Source: Spirometra erinaceieuropaei
Taxonomy: Eukaryota; Platyhelminthes; Cestoda; Diphyllobothriidea; Diphyllobothriidae
Direction: 5' to 3'
DNA: 64,000 nt
Assembly: GCA_902702965.1 (NCBI GenBank)
Contig: CACRXP010000179.1
Span: 782,024 to 846,023 of the forward strand
Both the position numbers and the translations under genes were made by a program. Under the pieces are notes generated by a model. The model ran no database searches. It was not told the origin of the DNA and saw only the letters and a list, made by a program, of their open reading frames with translations. Numbering within the stretch: the first letter of the stretch is position 1; each line of letters starts with the position of its first letter. Below, piece by piece: positions 48,592 through 58,191 of the stretch.

Positions 48592-48985
48592 CGACAGTTC
48601 GACCGTCGTGCCAGACGATGTCCCCCATGTATTCCACAGCAAAGTGAAGCAGGCACGATGACTTGCGCTGCATCTTCCGCACTCTCTCCTCTTCCCTCAA
48701 CTGGGTCTGGTGTCAAGACAGAGTCAAGACGACCGGAGACGAGAGAGGCCACAGGTGGATAGCTCAGACGGATCCTCACCTCGGCGTTCCACCACACCTC
48801 CTGACCCACACAACACTTGACCAGGATTTCAGACAACAACAGCTCCACAACGGGTCAGAAAGACGACGAGTGTAACTGGGCAGCCATGCTTATGGCCTGC
48901 ATACACAGCGAGAACGCAAGCGTATCTATCGACAGGAAATCAGGTGCCAGAGAACTGCCAGCGCATATTAGACTGAGACGGCCAC
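48592..48985 (-). repeat. R4 interspersed repeat, minus orientation
   Basis: It is the reverse of the 14040-14600 copy: TTGCGCTGCATCTTCCGCAC, GGTGTCAAGACAGAGTCAAG, then ATACACAGCGAGAACGCAAG. It extends through the upstream half missing from shorter copies. Confidence 0.65.
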
Positions 48986-49568
48986 GGTTTACTGATTCTC
49001 GCAAAGCAGATATTAACATACATTTAGGCCCTAGTTGTATACATTACACTCACATACCCGAAAATTTTAAATATCTATTTTCATCTAAGGTTCCCTTTGG
49101 AAAGGCTTAGTCCTTCGTTTTGGCGAAAAACAGGGAAGTGACTTACACTGCCATATTTACAGAATTAACTGGCCTTTTAGCAAACGCGTTATGATCAAAA
49201 TGACTGATTTGATTTGTATAAATCTAACAATTTTGCTCAATAAACATTCTGGAGCACAAATGAACAAAAAAATTGGAGCATCTTTTCTTTAATTATAAAG
49301 TGTATTTTCAGTATGCAGCTCGAGGAGCAGTTCAAATTACGGTAAGTGATGTTTTAAAGACACAGAATAAAAATCCTCTTAATTTAGCTGTTCTTGCATT
49401 GAATTCCAGGGAGTCCAGCGTTAGGATTGAATTTTGGTTAGCTTTAGGACACTGGATTACCTGCCTTTCCCGGAATTCAGCCCTAAGCTACTGGTATTAC
49501 CCGAGGGGAGAAGGTGCTTTGCTATGCCCATGTTCTACCATTATGTCTAACAGCCAGTTAGTACTTAC

Positions 49569-49783
49569 TTCTGATTATTGATTCCTCATGAAGACGGACA
49601 GGTATCTCGCTGAAGTCCGCTGATTCACTTGCCACGCCAACCAATCGCATCTTATTGTCTGTTTCTATGTGAAGATTCTGGACCGAGGAATGATTTAAGG
49701 GGGGGTTGGTGTTGCAATTAGGAAGGGTATGCGTCCTATGGAGTTCTTCATGGCTCCTCGTTTGTCGGCTCAATCCAACGTTC
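49569..49783 (-). CDS. FERM gene exon, hydrophilic linker
   Basis: This 215-nt exon follows a good polypyrimidine tract and acceptor (aactttcttctttag) and ends at a consensus donor (GTAAGTAC). It takes one base at the start (AC+G, Thr) and leaves one base (A). The 71 complete codons give a hydrophilic peptide with HEELHRTHTLPN, an Asn/Pro-rich stretch and ESADFSEIPVRLHEES. No domain is recognised. In the FERM family this position is the variable linker that often follows the F3/FA region. Both borders and phases fit the exon before (53189-53266) and the large exon after (39422-41400). A weaker donor 4 bases downstream would change the phase. Confidence 0.55.
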
Positions 49784-50516
49784 CTAAAGAAGAAAGTTTT
49801 CCGCCCTTTATGAGGCATTTGAAAGTATGACAATGATTATCCTCTGTCACTGGACTCCTTTACCAATCCCGGTTGCAAATAATAAGTATAATTATAATCA
49901 GTACAACAAAGATATACAGAACATTTATGTATTTAGTATGTGACAGCCCTTTTGAAAAACTTAGACGAATAGGATAAATCTGGTCTTCACAATTGCGTTT
50001 ACCTTGGTAACTACGGCTATAATAACGGCCATTTTGCAAATCAGTGTGTTGAATTAAAGCATCGACACTCCCCTTCTCATTTTCCTCCAATCAATTTATA
50101 CAATGTGCAGTGAAACACCAATTCAAGCGCTAAAGCTGATGGTATATTGCTTTTGAGACTGCAATATGTGTCTAAACACACTCCCCCAAAAGCATGATCG
50201 TAATTCGGAAAAGGAACTTCAGAGTAGACAATATTTCTTTACAGGGTGCCCACTGCTGACACATTTGGAGTCGCCAATTAAGTAGAGTGCCTTCTAAATT
50301 AGTTTTCACTAGTTATTTGACGTCACGTGTTTAGAGAACAAACGAAGTTTAAGGAAACTGAAAGTGTTCGCTTCTTCATGTATAACTTAACGGAAATCCC
50401 ATATGGCATGCCCACATCTATCTAAAGCTATTTCATATTTATTTTATCTTGGCATAAAAAAGGTAACTTAATCGTCACAAATTGTTATCAAACGCTTAAA
50501 TTAACGGCGCGTTTCC

Positions 50517-50764
50517 NNNNNNNNNNNNNNNNNNNNNNNNNNNNNNNNNNNNNNNNNNNNNNNNNNNNNNNNNNNNNNNNNNNNNNNNNNNNNNNNNNNN
50601 NNNNNNNNNNNNNNNNNNNNNNNNNNNNNNNNNNNNNNNNNNNNNNNNNNNNNNNNNNNNNNNNNNNNNNNNNNNNNNNNNNNNNNNNNNNNNNNNNNNN
50701 NNNNNNNNNNNNNNNNNNNNNNNNNNNNNNNNNNNNNNNNNNNNNNNNNNNNNNNNNNNNNNNN
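50517..50764. other. Assembly gap (N) inside a FERM gene intron
   Basis: 248 N, between exons 49569-49783 and 53189-53266. A small unlisted exon could be hidden here. Confidence 0.99.
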
Positions 50765-53188
50765 TATCTAAGAAATTCTGCCTGTTCAAAGGAAATGTGC
50801 TTTTAAAACCACAGCTTTTTGATCCGACAGAATTGTCGATTGATCTTATGAAAGAGGAGGTGACCCTTCGAAATTCTAGAAATTTTCGCCAAGACATGGT
50901 AACAGATTCTAGTTCATTGAAAACGAACCGACGTAACCCTATCTATTTAAGTTGAGCAACTCGAACTATAAGGAATTATAGTTCACTTTATAACTTCTAA
51001 AACACTCAAACGCGAGCTTTTTTCTTCATGTTAGTGAATCTTTCCGTGTACTTTATGTCAGAAGGGGATTCTGTCGTCCCAAATAAAGGTTTTGAAGTGA
51101 TCTAATAAATACAGTGGTGATTTTTTCTCTCAAACGTACTTCAGTCATGTTTTCTGGTAATTCCTGTTGATGACAGATAAGAGGGCATTCCAGCAGAAAA
51201 CCCCAAAACAGCGTCATGAACAGTCTTGTTATGGGCCAAGTACCGTCACCTTCGGTGGATTTTCATTAATAAAGCGAACCCACATGCCTTTCTGGAAAAC
51301 AGCCAATCGCGACTAAACCCCACGTCACTTAGAGTTGGACAGTCTGTAAACCTTACGTCACGTTTCTGCGACAAGTGAGACTTATAAGGGAAGATGTAGT
51401 CCGTTTTTTAAAAAATAAAATACAGTAAGGAAATATCGCCTACGTTTTGGCTGGCTTTAGAAGACAACAGACGATGATTTGCTGAATATGCTGGTGGTAC
51501 TAGATTTTTGCGGGAGCTTGTTTTTGACGTAGATCAAACTGCAGGCGGGGCAACGATCGAAAATCAAGGTGGATCAAACTGTGCACCTGAACGAGGACCT
51601 ATCAGTCATCAACGAATTATAATCACCTGAGTAGTTTCGTCTCACCGGCGTGGAGTCCAGGCGAGAAGAGTTAGCCCCGCTTAAAATTCTCGACTCGCAA
51701 GAGACTTCATATACGACTAAAACTCTCTAACGAGATTTCATCAGACATCAGTGCTTCCTAGGGCAGACACTGAGATGAGCACGAACGGGACGATTCGGCA
51801 ACTTGGATGGGCACAATCTTCGCCCGAGTCGGCTCATGGGCAGCCGGATTTCCGGAGTGAAAATTTTAGACCATTAATTAGCCCGTTCTAGTGGTGCTGT
51901 CTTACTCCTTCAGAACCCCATTGTTAGCGTTTTAGTAAGTAAGTAACAGGAAACTAAAATTGACTTCTATCGGTAGTTTTTTAAATAGAATTTCTAAGTT
52001 AATCCCGGTTAAGGATGCAGTCCTCTCATTTCCAGGCCGATTCAATGTTTCTTTAAAACTATTCAACAAAGGTACGTCGCATTCTAAGCGCAACCGAAAC
52101 AGTGGAACTTTATCCGCAGCCAACGACTTCCCGAAATAGCAACCTATGTGTCAGGCAACATTTGTTGTCAGTCGTTTCTGGTTTTCATTTGGAAGTATGC
52201 AACTGCATCCATTGTGTGGTTCTGTCTGAGGGTGTTCTAGGCGAAACACAAATTCGCATTTGAATAAACACAGGGTCTGCTGAGAAAAACAGGAGCAGGC
52301 GATTAATTTGGGAATATTTAGCGCGAGATCTTTACTAAAAGGCCGGACCAAATTTCATCATCTCGAAAGCACATAAGGAAACTATGTCTATAAACATGGT
52401 TAGTACTATTCAGCTGTTTTCATTCTTTAAAATAGATGGCTTTTAACGGGGTCTCACAGTTTTAAAAAAGAGTCCCGAACTACATACTTTCACTTAATGG
52501 TGCTTAACAGCCAAGATTCTCACCCGTAAAGCATTTCATAGTGGAAGGGATTTTAGAGTGCTCAACGTGATACAAATTTGAACCTTTGATTTGTTTTTGT
52601 TTTAGTCAAACGGTCGCGCGAACAGGATTATGTTTAAAATAACAAGATTCTGAGAAGCATTAAACGTAAGATCCAATGAATTAGAATTATATAGGGAGAT
52701 AAAAACCTCGTGAATTTCGTTCAAATGATAGATCGACAGGTCCATGTCGCAGCATATCTAACTTTATCGGCACATTATGCTTTGTGAACTATTTATGTTG
52801 TACTAGAAAGAGACTTTTATTCTTCACTTAGGCGCTTCTTACTAATAGCCACAATTAAAACTGTTCTAATTTTCAACGCATACAAGCCGCATCATGAGGG
52901 AGATTTTAGTCAGGACCGTAAGTGGCTGAAATGTGTGCTGAGTCCAGTTAAAGGAACTATTGCTTATTTCAGAGCGTGATTCGAAGAACGTTTCGCTTGA
53001 AAAACAGAACTCTACGGCGAAAAATTAATAAAAAAGCCGATTCTGAGCTGCCCGGACCATGTTTAAGCCAAACGCGTCTGAAAATCCGAGAGGTGTTGAG
53101 TTACTACCTTTAACGCAAAGAAACCCGATTGGGGCAACTGTTTTTTTTTCAAAGTCATTTTTAACTTTAAGAATTCACCATCACTTAC
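50765..53188. other. Intron sequence, nothing recognised
   Basis: Frames at 51932-52351 (minus) are short and lack matching splice sites in phase with the gene model. Confidence 0.45.
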
Positions 53189-53266
53189 GTGAATGTATAT
53201 AGCTGTCTGCGTCGGAACAGTCGACCGCTGGCCTTGGAGCGCTTTGCATCAGTTGAGCGGTTAAGG
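53189..53266 (-). CDS. FERM gene exon, basic segment just after F3
   Basis: This 78-nt exon lies between an acceptor (tttatcgttag) and a consensus donor (GTAAGTGA). The split Thr codon (AC+C) joins it to the FF-T end of the previous exon. The peptide LNRSTDAKRSKASGRLFRRR, followed by QLYTF, is strongly basic. In band 4.1 and FRMD proteins the stretch after F3 is also basic and leads into a G-x-x-FRYSG-type motif; here RLFRRRQLYTFT occupies that place without a clear FRYSG. The exon is short, so the evidence is mainly splice borders, phase and position. Both flanking introns exceed 2 kb. Confidence 0.6.
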
Positions 53267-53747
53267 CTAACGATAAAGACCAAATAACCTTTTTTGAAAA
53301 CTGCTGTTTGATGAATGACATTGGAATTTGAAAAGTGGCATTTGAGATCACGCACCGCGATTATTTTTCTCCAATTTTTTTCCAAGATATTTACATGACA
53401 AGTAAACACTACCCTCTGGACAGGTCCTTTTTGTTGTAATCAAACATTCAGTGCTTTATCAAGGTTCAGTTGATCTGGCATTCATCAGTCTGGACTGTTT
53501 CGGGAATGGAATGCGCATAAGGTATACTGGGTTGCCTGAGATTCTACTCATAGGTCGATCAGGATTTTTTCGTGAAATAATGCAGGCTATTTGTACATCT
53601 GCAGAGTTAACAGAAGTTACCTGACGAGCGATGCTGTGCAGATTTACGCGTCAGTTCCCCTGGAGTCATATCAACAAATCATCGACCGTAAAGGAACATT
53701 TTCCAAATCGACACGAACGGAAGAGACTATGCGCATCCCAGGTTCTT

Positions 53748-54786
53748 GTTTAAAAGAAGACGAAGGCACGATCACTGGGACGGTAGATTTATTGGCCTTA
53801 GCTTTGGAACTCGAACAGGAATTCAGCCTCAGAGACTGTTAGAGTGCAGCAACGTGTGAACATTTATATCGTTCTTCCGTGCGGGTTGGGGGGTAGGGGG
53901 ACTACGTCCGTGGCTAGGTCTGGTTAGTGCCACCTGGTCGACAATGATCCCCCGGCGTGGTGACGCCGTTTGTACTTCGCGATGATGTGAGCTGCGCCAC
54001 CCGACTGCGTGGGCGGAGCGCGTGATAACACGCAGGCAAATCAATGTGTCTATTGCTAGAGTTCGTGTCCGACACCCACGCCTCCAACAGTTCCCGCCCT
54101 GTCTTGTTGCCGGCTCGCGCCAATATCCGCGTGTTGGCGAAGTCGAACTCATGGCCTTCCTCCGGCGGCCACCATGCGTAGCAGGATCATGAAAATGAAG
54201 GATCGGCTGGACGCAGGTGAACAGTCGGACGTAGTCTTACAAATCCCGTGCCAAAACTGTCCTTGCCACCACACAAGTCAAACAGGACGACGTTTCAGCT
54301 CACGAATACTTGAGCACAAACGGGCCGTTCGAAGAGGCGACCCACTATCTCAAGTTGCCTTTCACACGCTGGAGGAAGGCCATGAGTTCGACTTCGCCAG
54401 CACACGGATATTGGCGCGAGCGGCCAACAAGACAGGGCGGGAACTGTTGGAGGCATGGGTGTCGGACACGAACTCTAACAATAGACACATTGATTTGCCT
54501 GCGTGTTATCACGCGCTCCACCCACGCAGCCGGGTGGCGCAGCTCACATCATCGCGAAGTACAAACGGCGTCACCACGCCGGGGGATCATTGTGGACCAG
54601 GTGGCACTAACCAGACCTAGCCACGGACGTAGACCCCATCCCCCCCACCCCGCAAGGAAGAACGATATAAATGTTCACAAGTTGCTGCACTCTAACAGTA
54701 TCTGATGATGAACTCCAGTTCGAGTTCGAAAGCTAAGACCAATAAATCTACCATCCCAGTGATCGTGCCTTCGTCTTCGTTTAAAC
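53748..54786. mobile_element. Head-to-head pair of Penelope-like element 3' fragments
   Basis: Two arms of about 415 bp are inverted copies (53748-54167 minus, 54370-54786 plus). The plus copy is longer and encodes IPCQNCPC, SQTGRRFSSR, ILEHKRAVRRGD, EEGHEFDF and LLEAWVSDTNS, a GIY-YIG endonuclease with the Penelope-type Cys pair. The first Tyr of the motif is not intact (CHHTSQTGR), so activity is doubtful. The minus copy keeps only the last third. Both ends carry a terminal repeat with a hammerhead-like core and the string GCACGATCACTGGGA / CCCAGTGATCGTGCC. Confidence 0.75.
54698..54740 (+). ncRNA. Hammerhead-ribozyme-like core (Penelope terminal repeat)
   Basis: CTGATGA (54702-54708), then a GAACTC-loop-GAGTTC helix, then GAAA (54728-54731). 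In place of the usual ACGUC that follows, it has AGCTA. The inverted copy at about 53795-53825 keeps the stem I strand GTCT but has a damaged core. Hammerheads are an established feature of Penelope-like elements. Confidence 0.5.
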
Positions 54787-54909
54787 CTTCTAAATTCTTT
54801 GTCATTAATTCTAATCGAAAAGCGATGTGGGGTTACTATCTTTTCCGACGATGTTCACTGTGTGTCTAACAGCAGGGTTGGCGCGGGGACAGTAACTTAC
54901 ACGTGAGTT

Positions 54910-55025
54910 AATTCATAGTGATCGTGGAGTTGCATTGCGTCCGCCACACTCTCTCCTCCCTCACCCATTTGGACCCGGTGTTAAGACGGTGTCAAAAGGA
55001 CTGGCGGCCGGATAGGGCTAAGGTG
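54910..55025 (-). repeat. R4 interspersed repeat, core fragment
   Basis: TTGCATTGCGTCCGCCACAC, ACCCGGTGTTAAGACGGTGT: the family core in reverse. Confidence 0.5.
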
Positions 55026-55507
55026 GTTGGTGTGGCGTGAACCCGCGCCTAGGCATGCCCCATAATCTGGTCCACGCATGGACGACCGAGAGATGGGGGA
55101 GACGGCTCGAATCCCAAGTGAGTTGAAATGTCATGAATGCCATAGTAAGAAGGAGTTATTGCAGCCTGACCCCTCGGCCTGAGAGGAGAACCCACTTAGC
55201 CCGTATTTTGGCAGCCCTCCAGACTACGTCTTTTAACGCGCGGTGAAATACTGAAGCACTTCAGATTGTTTATAGTGAAGGCTATGCGCTGAGGGCGTCA
55301 ACAGCGCTCGATGCTATCTCCCAGACACCAGTTCGCTGTCCGGATCAGTCGGCTGTCTGGTGCAGGATTGCGCAGGAGTTTACAACTAACAGGCCAAGCA
55401 ATGATAGCGTTTGCGTCAAAAGAAAGATTTTATGTCCATGTTTTTCTGTAGTGCCTATTAAGCCAGTTCACGGTTTCTTCTGCCTTCACACGTCGAAAAT
55501 GACTTAC

Positions 55508-55596
55508 GTGAAGAAGCACTGTCGATCGACGGCCCACTTCCAGAGAGCCTCAGACGCCTCAGAAGTCTGGCACTTGAAGCCCAGTGTGTGCCGTCG
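55508..55596 (-). CDS. FERM gene exon, end of F3 lobe (C-terminal helix)
   Basis: This 89-nt exon has near-perfect splice borders: acceptor ggttttctttttatcttacag and donor GTAAGTC. It starts in phase 0 and leaves two bases over. The peptide includes HTLGFKC, then EALWKWAVDRQCFFT. This matches the signature at the end of the F3 lobe, where a LGF-K-C strand is followed by the helix x-x-LWK-x-[CA]-V-[ED]-x-x-x-FF. It is the clearest domain match in the window. The residues LWK, V and FF are all present. The longest open frame here is a different, shifted frame that reads into the intron; the FERM frame was found only by trimming to the splice sites. Confidence 0.78.
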
Positions 55597-55676
55597 CTGT
55601 AAGATAAAAAGAAAACCATGTTAACGAGGCGGACAAAATCCGGGGCAAAATTCATTTTATCTCTGCTGTTGTTTGA

Positions 55677-55695
55677 GGAGAGAGAGAGAGAGAGA
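55677..55695 (+). repeat. Short (GA)n microsatellite
   Basis: GGAGAGAGAGAGAGAGAG, in the intron 81 bases upstream of the FERM exon at 55508-55596. Confidence 0.9.
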
Positions 55696-55711
55696 ATCAA
55701 TCGTCATATCA

Positions 55712-55762
55712 CACCATGTTTCGGAGTCTTCCTCGAACTCGTCATCAGAGACGCCAAGAGTT
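55712..55762 (-). ncRNA. Decayed hammerhead-like core
   Basis: On the minus strand: GTCT, CTGATGA, GAGT-loop-ACTC, CGAAAC, then ATGG in place of GTC. The cleavage-site triplet is lost, so it is probably inactive. It lies 116 bases upstream of FERM exon 55508-55596, in the intron. Confidence 0.35.
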
Positions 55763-56399
55763 GAAATTAGTCGACGCGTATCGAGTGCGGCGTATACTTG
55801 GATCGCGTTTACTAAGCGAACGCACACCTAAAAGCCCCACCTGCCTCATCCTTCACAGATGTCCGTACTTGGTTTGTGTGACCGCATCCGAGGCATTGAT
55901 TCCGTGGTCCGAATGCAATACGCAATCTGACACTTCGGTATAACAGTGGATGTCATTGCTACCTCTGCTTTCACCATATGACTGAGTACTCAGTCCAGAC
56001 AAGTCTGAGAGCTGAATGGTGGAACAGGCGATTGTTGCGTTTGTCAAACTGCAACCCGGAGAATTATTGCCTAAACAGCTAGCGACTGGCGCGGATTTCG
56101 TCTTCCGCATGGCTTTCCGCTCTAGCTCTCTTCGAAGCCTTAGAAGGGTCCTGTCAGGTGGGTCGTAACTTGAGGGTTGATGCGGTTACCCTCACTACAA
56201 ATGTGTGTGTTCGGCCATCGCCGTCCGAATTAAACGTTCTGTGTCTCCGTGGTAGTTGCTTTACCCAACACTGCAGTTGACCCGCCAATTGACACCAGAC
56301 GTTTCGTACGGTGTCGTCAAGTCTTTTGACTTTACTGTCTGGCGGCTGACGGTTGCCTCCGAGTTTTGAGGGAAGTTGGGTGTCAGATTGCGGGAAATT

Positions 56400-56530
56400 A
56401 TTGACGAGGGTTTTTGCGGCGGCAGTCTTCTTGATTGTCTTGACACCGGACCCGAATGAGAGACGATAGAGTGCAATAGTTGCTGTGCAAGCCGAATAAC
56501 ACTTTGACGCACGGGCAACTAGAAAAAAGC
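56400..56530 (+). repeat. R4 interspersed repeat, fragment
   Basis: CAGTCTTCTTGATTGTCTTG, ACACCGGACCCGAATGAGAG and a GATAGAGTGCAATAG block closely match 62355-62430. Confidence 0.55.
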
Positions 56531-56921
56531 GATGCCGATTCGGTTCGACCTTTCGTCTCGTCTTTGAATGCAGCAGTTGACGAAGATGCGCCAACACGTG
56601 TGCGGTTGCTCTTATCTTACAAAAACTTCGCTATCAGCGCGGTCGATAACTTTAACCAGTGTTGTATTTAATGGCGCGCTTAAAAAGCTAGTTCGACGCG
56701 GGAGACAAAAAGTTTCGGCAACGATAGGTTATGGGGCCCATAAGTATATGGCAAATCTAAAAATATACCCTTAAATTCGGTGTAACTGTAAACCACTTAT
56801 TATTCACTGTCCCTATTGTTTGAAATTTCCTCCTCTCCCTGGCTATATGTAAACTTGTCAGCGACGCTTTAGTCAAAGTCCGTCATTTTTGTGAAAATTG
56901 CTTTTCGTTCATTTTTGGTTA

Positions 56922-57242
56922 GATGTGGTTTGGTAGCCCCACCTGATGAACACACTACTGTTGGGGTTGGGATTAACGGTTAGGGTTAGGAGTTAGAGTT
57001 AGGGGTTATGGTCAGCGGTTAGGGTTTGGGGTTTAGGGTTAGGGTTAGGTGTTTGCGTAGCCATTTCTCAACAATTTATCGTACCACCACGCATTGCCAA
57101 TAGCTTTTCTTTTGTATACAACTACTTGACCTCGTCGCCTGTGCGTTCCCAGCCCCAAGTATAAAAACCCCCTATTAACACCGATCCTGTATTAGAAGTG
57201 ACTGAAATTTGTTTACCTCAGGTGGGGTTGCCAAACCACATC
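56922..57242 (+). mobile_element. TIR element with internal telomere-like array, copy 3 (cleanest)
   Basis: It is 321 bp with ends GATGTGGTTTGGTAGCCCCA / GGGGTTGCCAAACCACATC. The TTAGGG-like array occupies 56965-57050 directly after the left end. The shared unique half follows (CTTTTCTTTTGTATACAACT at about 57103). It lies in the FERM gene intron between 55508-55596 and 58028-58091. Confidence 0.8.
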
Positions 57243-57837
57243 CGACCTATTTTTAATCATCACGCTCACTTTATTTACTTACTGACAACGTGTGGTAAAA
57301 CTTCCGGTAGAAATTTATCTATTTTCTGTATCTTCTTACTCCCCGTCCTGTGTTCTATCCCACCCATAAACCCCCTCTACCACCATTCAGTTTATGGCAC
57401 GGTCCACAGGCTAGGTCAAATTAGTTGGGGGTTATATACCTCGTCGTCAGCAGCATTTCTTGCCTGCTCTCCGTTCGCCATTGTCATTTGAATTGACTTA
57501 CGCTGATGAGGCCTGGTAATACAGATGCATCTTGTCCAAATCAAATTTTCCAACTTTTAGTACCAGAAGTGAGTCACTCCCTCCTTTACCCGACTTTTGC
57601 TTTAATCAAAAGGCATAGGTACTGCCAGGTAGCAGTGTACCTCTCCAGAACAATACACCCTTAATCACTTGAAGTTCAGAGAGACGGGTTAACGCCCTTC
57701 CTTAGAAACTACCCTGTTTTGCAGATACCTAAAACGACCGGACAGAAGCGTCGGCGTTCTCCTACCGACGACTGAATTTGCCAATCTGATATATGTAACT
57801 TTTTCTTTAGCCCAGTTGATGTCGTAAATATGGTTTG

Positions 57838-57975
57838 TTATGAACATAAAAGACTGATAAATTGAAGCACCCGTCGGCCTATTCTTTGAAAGGAAAGAAA
57901 CGGTGAGACCACAAATCGATGCTGTAACATTTCTTGCAAGAATAGGGCGAGGCATTCAGGAGTTGAATTATTGCC
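57838..57975 (-). CDS. Possible alternative terminal exon of the FERM gene
   Basis: A strong acceptor (tgccttttttcactgacag) lies 52 bases after the donor of exon 58028-58091 and is in phase with it. From it a frame of 45 codons plus TAA is open (GNNSTPECLALFLQEM, ending in LQFISLLCS). Using it would end the protein inside the F3 lobe. The canonical F3 continuation is in exon 55508-55596, so this is at best a truncating variant. No GT donor is needed, which makes chance occurrence more likely. Confidence 0.18.
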   Translation of the reverse strand, partial: GNNSTPECLALFLQEMLQHRFVVSPFLSFQRIGRRVLQFISLLCS

Positions 57976-58027
57976 CTGTCAGTGAAAAAAGGCATTTAAA
58001 GCAACAACAGCAGGTTCTTACTCTTAC

Positions 58028-58091
58028 CTGTTCCCACTCAACTTGGATGATGAACAGCTTTCCGTCATAACTGATTCGATGAATTTTCGAC
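58028..58091 (-). CDS. FERM gene exon, F3 lobe beta strands
   Basis: This 64-nt internal exon has a strong acceptor (tttttgctcag) and a consensus donor (GTAAGA). It needs two bases from the exon before and ends in phase 0. The peptide contains SKIHRISYDGKLFIIQVEW. That fits the F3 (PH/PTB-like) lobe of FERM domains, where a W-x-x-I-x-x-I-S-[FY] strand is followed by K-x-F-I-I-x-[VL]. The codon split at the start would encode the conserved Trp if the preceding exon ended in TG. No such exon was found nearby; joined to the small candidate exon at 58160-58191 the residue would be Arg. Downstream it joins in frame to 55508-55596, giving WEQRRHTLGFKC across the junction, which is normal F3 order. 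Confidence 0.62.
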
Positions 58092-58159
58092 CTGAGCAAA
58101 AATGAGTAGAAATTGGTGAGAACTGAGGAGTACAAGAAACATAGGTTTAGATACAGTAC

Positions 58160-58191
58160 CTGACCAAGTCCATGGAACCTGATGACAGAAA
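58160..58191 (-). CDS. Possible 32-nt micro-exon upstream of the F3 exon
   Basis: It lies between an AG (ctcatatcag) and a GTACTG donor, starts in phase 0 and ends with two bases, as required by exon 58028-58091. It would add FLSSGSMDLV. A frame ending at a GTGTAAG donor at 58222, with only a 30-nt intron between, reads LYTRKGYFLEEAGRTIKMCK. Very short introns are known in flatworms. However, the peptides do not match the expected F3 start and would give Arg in place of the conserved Trp. A decayed copy of this stretch lies at 61440-61560. It may be a real 5' variant or chance. Confidence 0.2.

Larger units (their letters stand above)
17789..58091 (-). other. Multi-exon FERM-domain (FRMD/band 4.1-like) gene, 3' part, seven exons
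   Basis: This is the span of a gene model on the minus strand built from seven exons, each entered separately. Internal exons have AG acceptors and GT donors. Phases at the six junctions agree: 0, 2, 2, 1, 0, 2 bases carried over. The product runs from the FERM F3 lobe through a basic linker and a very long Ser/Pro-rich region to a C-terminal hydrophobic segment. FERM proteins of this kind link membrane proteins and lipids to the cortical cytoskeleton; that role is inferred from the family. A C-terminal membrane segment recalls FRMD3/FRMD5, but I cannot assign the subfamily. Introns of 2.2 to 11.7 kb hold most of the repeats. The 5' exons are missing from the model. Extra small exons could exist between those listed. 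Confidence 0.66.
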
